Shown here in pieces: positions 61,811 to 64,000 of a stretch of DNA of 64,000 nt. The position numbers and the translations under genes were made by a program. Every line of letters starts with the position of its first letter. Within the stretch, counting starts at the first letter, position 1. Source of the DNA: Nocardia brasiliensis (GTDB lineage Bacteria; Actinomycetota; Actinomycetes; Mycobacteriales; Mycobacteriaceae); the NCBI RefSeq assembly GCF_011801125.1, contig NZ_CP046171.1:3844001-3908000 (forward strand), given 5' to 3'. The notes below the pieces were generated by a model, which had not been told where the DNA came from, made no database searches, and worked only from the letters and a program-made list of their open reading frames with translations.

Positions 61811-62809
61811 CTACGGCACCCGCGTCACGCCCACCGCGGACTCGGTGAGGCTGCCCAGATACAGCGTGCCCTCGTGCTCGACCACACCGGTCACCATCGC
61901 GAAGTTCGTGCCCTCGGTCTGCAGGTCGTGCACCACATTGCCGGCGAAGTCGATCGCAAGCACCCAGATCGTCTTCGCCGGCTTGGGCTGCAACCGGTCC
62001 GGCAGCAGCCACGCGATGCGGCGCAGAATGCCGGGCAGCGGCAGCAGCCGGTCCAGGATCGGGTTACGCGCGGCGGGCAGCGTGATCCAGATCAGCCCGT
62101 CGCTGCCGAGGCCGAGATTGTCCGGGAAGCCGGGCAGATTCTCGATCAGCAGATCTCGGGTGCCCGCTTTCGGCCCGGTCAGCCAGTGCCGCGTCAGCCG
62201 GTAACCGCCGGTCTCAGCGACCACCACGCACGACCTGTCGGGTGCGAGCACCACCCCGTTCGCGAAATGCAGCCCGTCGAGCAGGACGTCGACCTTGCCG
62301 GACGGATCACGCCGGAACAGTCGACCCGTCCCGGAATGCTCCATCAGGTCGCCCATGTACTGATCGAGCGGAAACCGACTGCTCGACGAGGAGAAGTAGA
62401 TGGTGCCGTCCGGGTCGCGAACGACGTTGCTGGCGAAGGGGAGTGGCGCGCCCTCGAACTCGTCGACCAGTACCTCGAGCGTGCCGTCCGGCCGTAGTTC
62501 CAACAGTCCGCGTTCGAAATCGCAGATCAACACGGTGCCCTCTGGGTCGGCGTGCAGGCCGAGCGGTCGTCCACCGGTGTGCACGAGCAACCGGACGTCG
62601 CCGGTCACCGGGTCGATGCTGTGGATCGCGCCGTCCCCCGTTCCGGCGAGTATTCGTCCGTCCGGCGCGCGCACCACGTCCTCCGGACCGGCCGCGGGCA
62701 GCTCCAATCGGCGGACCGTGGGAAGCGGTGGGGTGCTACGGGTTTCGCGCGCTCGCCGCGGAGCGGGGGGAGGGGTCCAGCGTTGCGGAGTCATCGTGGA
62801 TGCGAGCAC
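61811..62809 (-). CDS. SMP-30/gluconolactonase/strictosidine synthase-like protein
   Basis: 332 aa six-bladed beta-propeller. RILAGTGDGAIHSIDPVTGD, RPLGLHADPEGTVLICDFER, ASNVVRDPDGTIYFSSSSSR and FPDNLGLGSDGLIWITLPAA are characteristic. Members hydrolyse lactones or organophosphates or act as synthases; residues for a specific class are not evident. GTG 62809 follows TACCCT by 5 nt (leaderless); ATG 62794 is the alternative. It is followed by the hydrolase gene with its own operator. Confidence 0.87.
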   Translation of the reverse strand: MLASTMTPQRWTPPPAPRRARETRSTPPLPTVRRLELPAAGPEDVVRAPDGRILAGTGDGAIHSIDPVTGDVRLLVHTGGRPLGLHADPEGTVLICDFERGLLELRPDGTLEVLVDEFEGAPLPFASNVVRDPDGTIYFSSSSSRFPLDQYMGDLMEHSGTGRLFRRDPSGKVDVLLDGLHFANGVVLAPDRSCVVVAETGGYRLTRHWLTGPKAGTRDLLIENLPGFPDNLGLGSDGLIWITLPAARNPILDRLLPLPGILRRIAWLLPDRLQPKPAKTIWVLAIDFAGNVVHDLQTEGTNFAMVTGVVEHEGTLYLGSLTESAVGVTRVP

Positions 62810-62879
62810 GTCTCAGGGTAGCGCCGGGGTAGGGGCTACCTGGTGGATTCGGGAATCGGCAGGAGGGGCCACGTTCGGT

Positions 62880-63020
62880 CGAACACTGTACAAGGCCTCA
62901 GTCGATTGACTATTGAATTAACATGTCCATACGTAGATATGCGCATTTAACTATGAGAGTCCGTATTTACAAATCCTGCGGTAGGAGAGTGCGCACGATC
63001 AAAAGAACTGCCTAGACGAC
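62880..63020. other. AT-rich, gene-free segment
   Basis: The part around 62895-62980 is far lower in GC than its surroundings, with runs such as GACTATTGAATTAACATG and TAACTATGAG. No convincing gene is present on either strand. It may be a promoter/curved region or acquired remnant. Confidence 0.6.
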
Positions 63021-63044
63021 AGGGGCACACTCTCCAGACGACCG

Positions 63045-63761
63045 CTACGGCTGGTGCGTGATCGCGTACCAGAGCACCGCCATGGTGCCGACCACGAAGA
63101 GCGGGGACAGGATCCACGTCTCCAGCTTGTTTCCGGTGCGCTCGATGACGGGCAGGCTGGTACGCAGCTTGAACGGCCAGAACAGGCGGCAGCCGCGGTC
63201 GGTGAGGCAGTCGCCGAGCAGGTGGGTGAGGGCGCCGAGGCCGACGCAGAACGGCAGCCAGACGGGTTTGTCGGCGATCCAGTGGTCCATCGCGAATGTC
63301 CCGGCCACGGCGAGCACGACGACGGTGCCCCACGCGGAGAAGCCGTCGCCGGGCGGGCAGAGATGCAGCGCGCGCACGGCCAAGGCCAGCAGGAAGAACA
63401 CCAGCCCCAGGGTGAACCAGCGACCGATCCAGTGCTCGCCTGCCCACGTCCCGTAGGTCACCGCGGCTACGAAGGCCAGGGAATGCGTGGCGTGGCGATG
63501 TCCGCCCGACACCCACGAGATGATCTTGCAGAGCGAATAGGAGAGCGGGCCGAGCACATGCGCGATCGTTCCGTTCGGGTGGTCGGCGTCCGGCAGCAGG
63601 GCGGCGCCGGCCGTGAGAAACGTGCCGAGCAACAGATCGACGGGGCCGAGATGTCCGGTGGCGCCTTGAATCGCGGGGTAGGTCAAGATCGCGACGGGCA
63701 GCGTCGCTGCCGCCGCCGACCAGGCCAAAGCGCCACTGGTCGCATGAGAATGTCCAAGCAC
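63045..63761 (-). CDS. YdjM/DUF457-family membrane metal-dependent hydrolase
   Basis: 238 aa with about six hydrophobic helices. The N-terminal GHSHATSGALAW, ALLPDADHPNGTIAHVLGP, GGHRHATHSLAF and LTHLLGDCLTDRGCRLFWPF are the metal-binding His/Asp motifs of this family. Start is GTG 63761, with TAACGT 7 nt upstream and no Shine-Dalgarno. YdjM-like proteins are inner membrane and may act on lipids; the reaction is not defined. Confidence 0.9.
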   Translation of the reverse strand: MLGHSHATSGALAWSAAAATLPVAILTYPAIQGATGHLGPVDLLLGTFLTAGAALLPDADHPNGTIAHVLGPLSYSLCKIISWVSGGHRHATHSLAFVAAVTYGTWAGEHWIGRWFTLGLVFFLLALAVRALHLCPPGDGFSAWGTVVVLAVAGTFAMDHWIADKPVWLPFCVGLGALTHLLGDCLTDRGCRLFWPFKLRTSLPVIERTGNKLETWILSPLFVVGTMAVLWYAITHQP

Positions 63762-64000
63762 CGATTGAACGTTAGTTCACCTCACGAGTATTCGGCGAAT
63801 GCCGGTTCAGTGATCTTGGTAGCCAAGAACATCCAGCTGGGGGAGGTGGGGTTCGCCTCAGGCGGAAGGGGGTGTGGGCGCAGGTCGTGCGCATCGGAGG
63901 GGCTAGGGTGGGTGTCTCATATGACGGAAGAACAAGCGAAAGGCGCACGCGCAGCGATCCTTTGAGGTCGTCTTTAAATCCCATGCCGGTACGCTCCTGT
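63762..64000. other. Right-edge interval without a supportable gene
   Basis: No gene can be defended here. A short ATG frame (63920-63965, product MTEEQAKGARAAIL) follows a TAGGGT box by 11 nt and could be a leader. A minus frame beginning MGFKDDLKGSLRVRLSL at 63984 has no Shine-Dalgarno. Confidence 0.5.

Overview
The window is about 70% GC, coding-dense and rich in GTG starts. It carries mshC (mycothiol ligase), a WhiB-like regulator, a SARP/BTAD regulator, F420-type luciferase-like oxidoreductases and the block pyrD / DUF5703 / lipoprotein / uppP / histidine phosphatase / DUF3090 / SCO1664 / mshC. That block, plus the M20 peptidase and PEBP genes, recalls the Rv2129c-Rv2141c neighbourhood of Mycobacterium tuberculosis (from memory, no search was run). 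A mycolate actinobacterium close to Nocardia or Rhodococcus fits best; Nocardia is my inference. Many genes look leaderless, with a TANNNT-type -10 box 5-7 nt upstream of the start codon.

Layout. 1-9062: osmoprotectant-type ABC permease (cut by the window edge), TauD dioxygenase, CPBP protease, aldo/keto reductase, a MarR / ring-cleavage dioxygenase / DoxX cassette with clear operators, a SAM methyltransferase, aat and an AtoE-type transporter. 9063-13029: a decayed NRPS fragment, small membrane proteins, a sugar porter and a decayed Sel1-repeat gene. 13030-24960: membrane proteins, a GH15 trehalase-like enzyme and a regulatory stretch (MalT-like LuxR STAND regulator, WhiB with an extra CxxC pair, SARP-STAND regulator, PP2C phosphatase, Lrp regulator). 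24961-30815: MalY-type aminotransferase and LysE exporter divergent from the Lrp gene, then M20 peptidase, PEBP protein and acyl-CoA synthetase.

31020-35234 is the most unusual locus. A three-gene operon encodes a PfkB-fold protein that has lost its catalytic Asp and has an extra N-terminal domain, a GTP cyclohydrolase II fused to membrane segments, and a second, diverged GTP cyclohydrolase II. Divergent from it are a 32-codon ORF and two tandem paralogous small proteins sharing a W..SWLP motif. 35262-41247: lipoprotein-DUF5703-pyrD operon, and an operon with an MTB12-like lipoprotein and an MMPL transporter. 41253-43606: gene debris and repeats, SnoaL-like and phosphotransferase genes. 43724-47065: hmuTUV haem uptake operon with a candidate IdeR/DtxR box. 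47123-53257: the conserved aldo/keto reductase-uppP-phosphatase-DUF3090-SCO1664-mshC block.

53258-56198 is decayed DNA between two near-identical 118-bp repeats, each with a 23-bp-stem hairpin. A diverged hairpin of the same design, in the opposite orientation, lies at 43539. The interval holds a relic of the mshC 3' end, two frameshifted genes, several tandem repeats and one intact PPOX gene. 56199-63761: LLM oxidoreductase with divergent TetR gene, a VOC protein, a HugZ-like protein, an unknown conserved protein, an alpha/beta hydrolase behind a strong palindrome, an SMP-30-like protein and a YdjM-like membrane protein.
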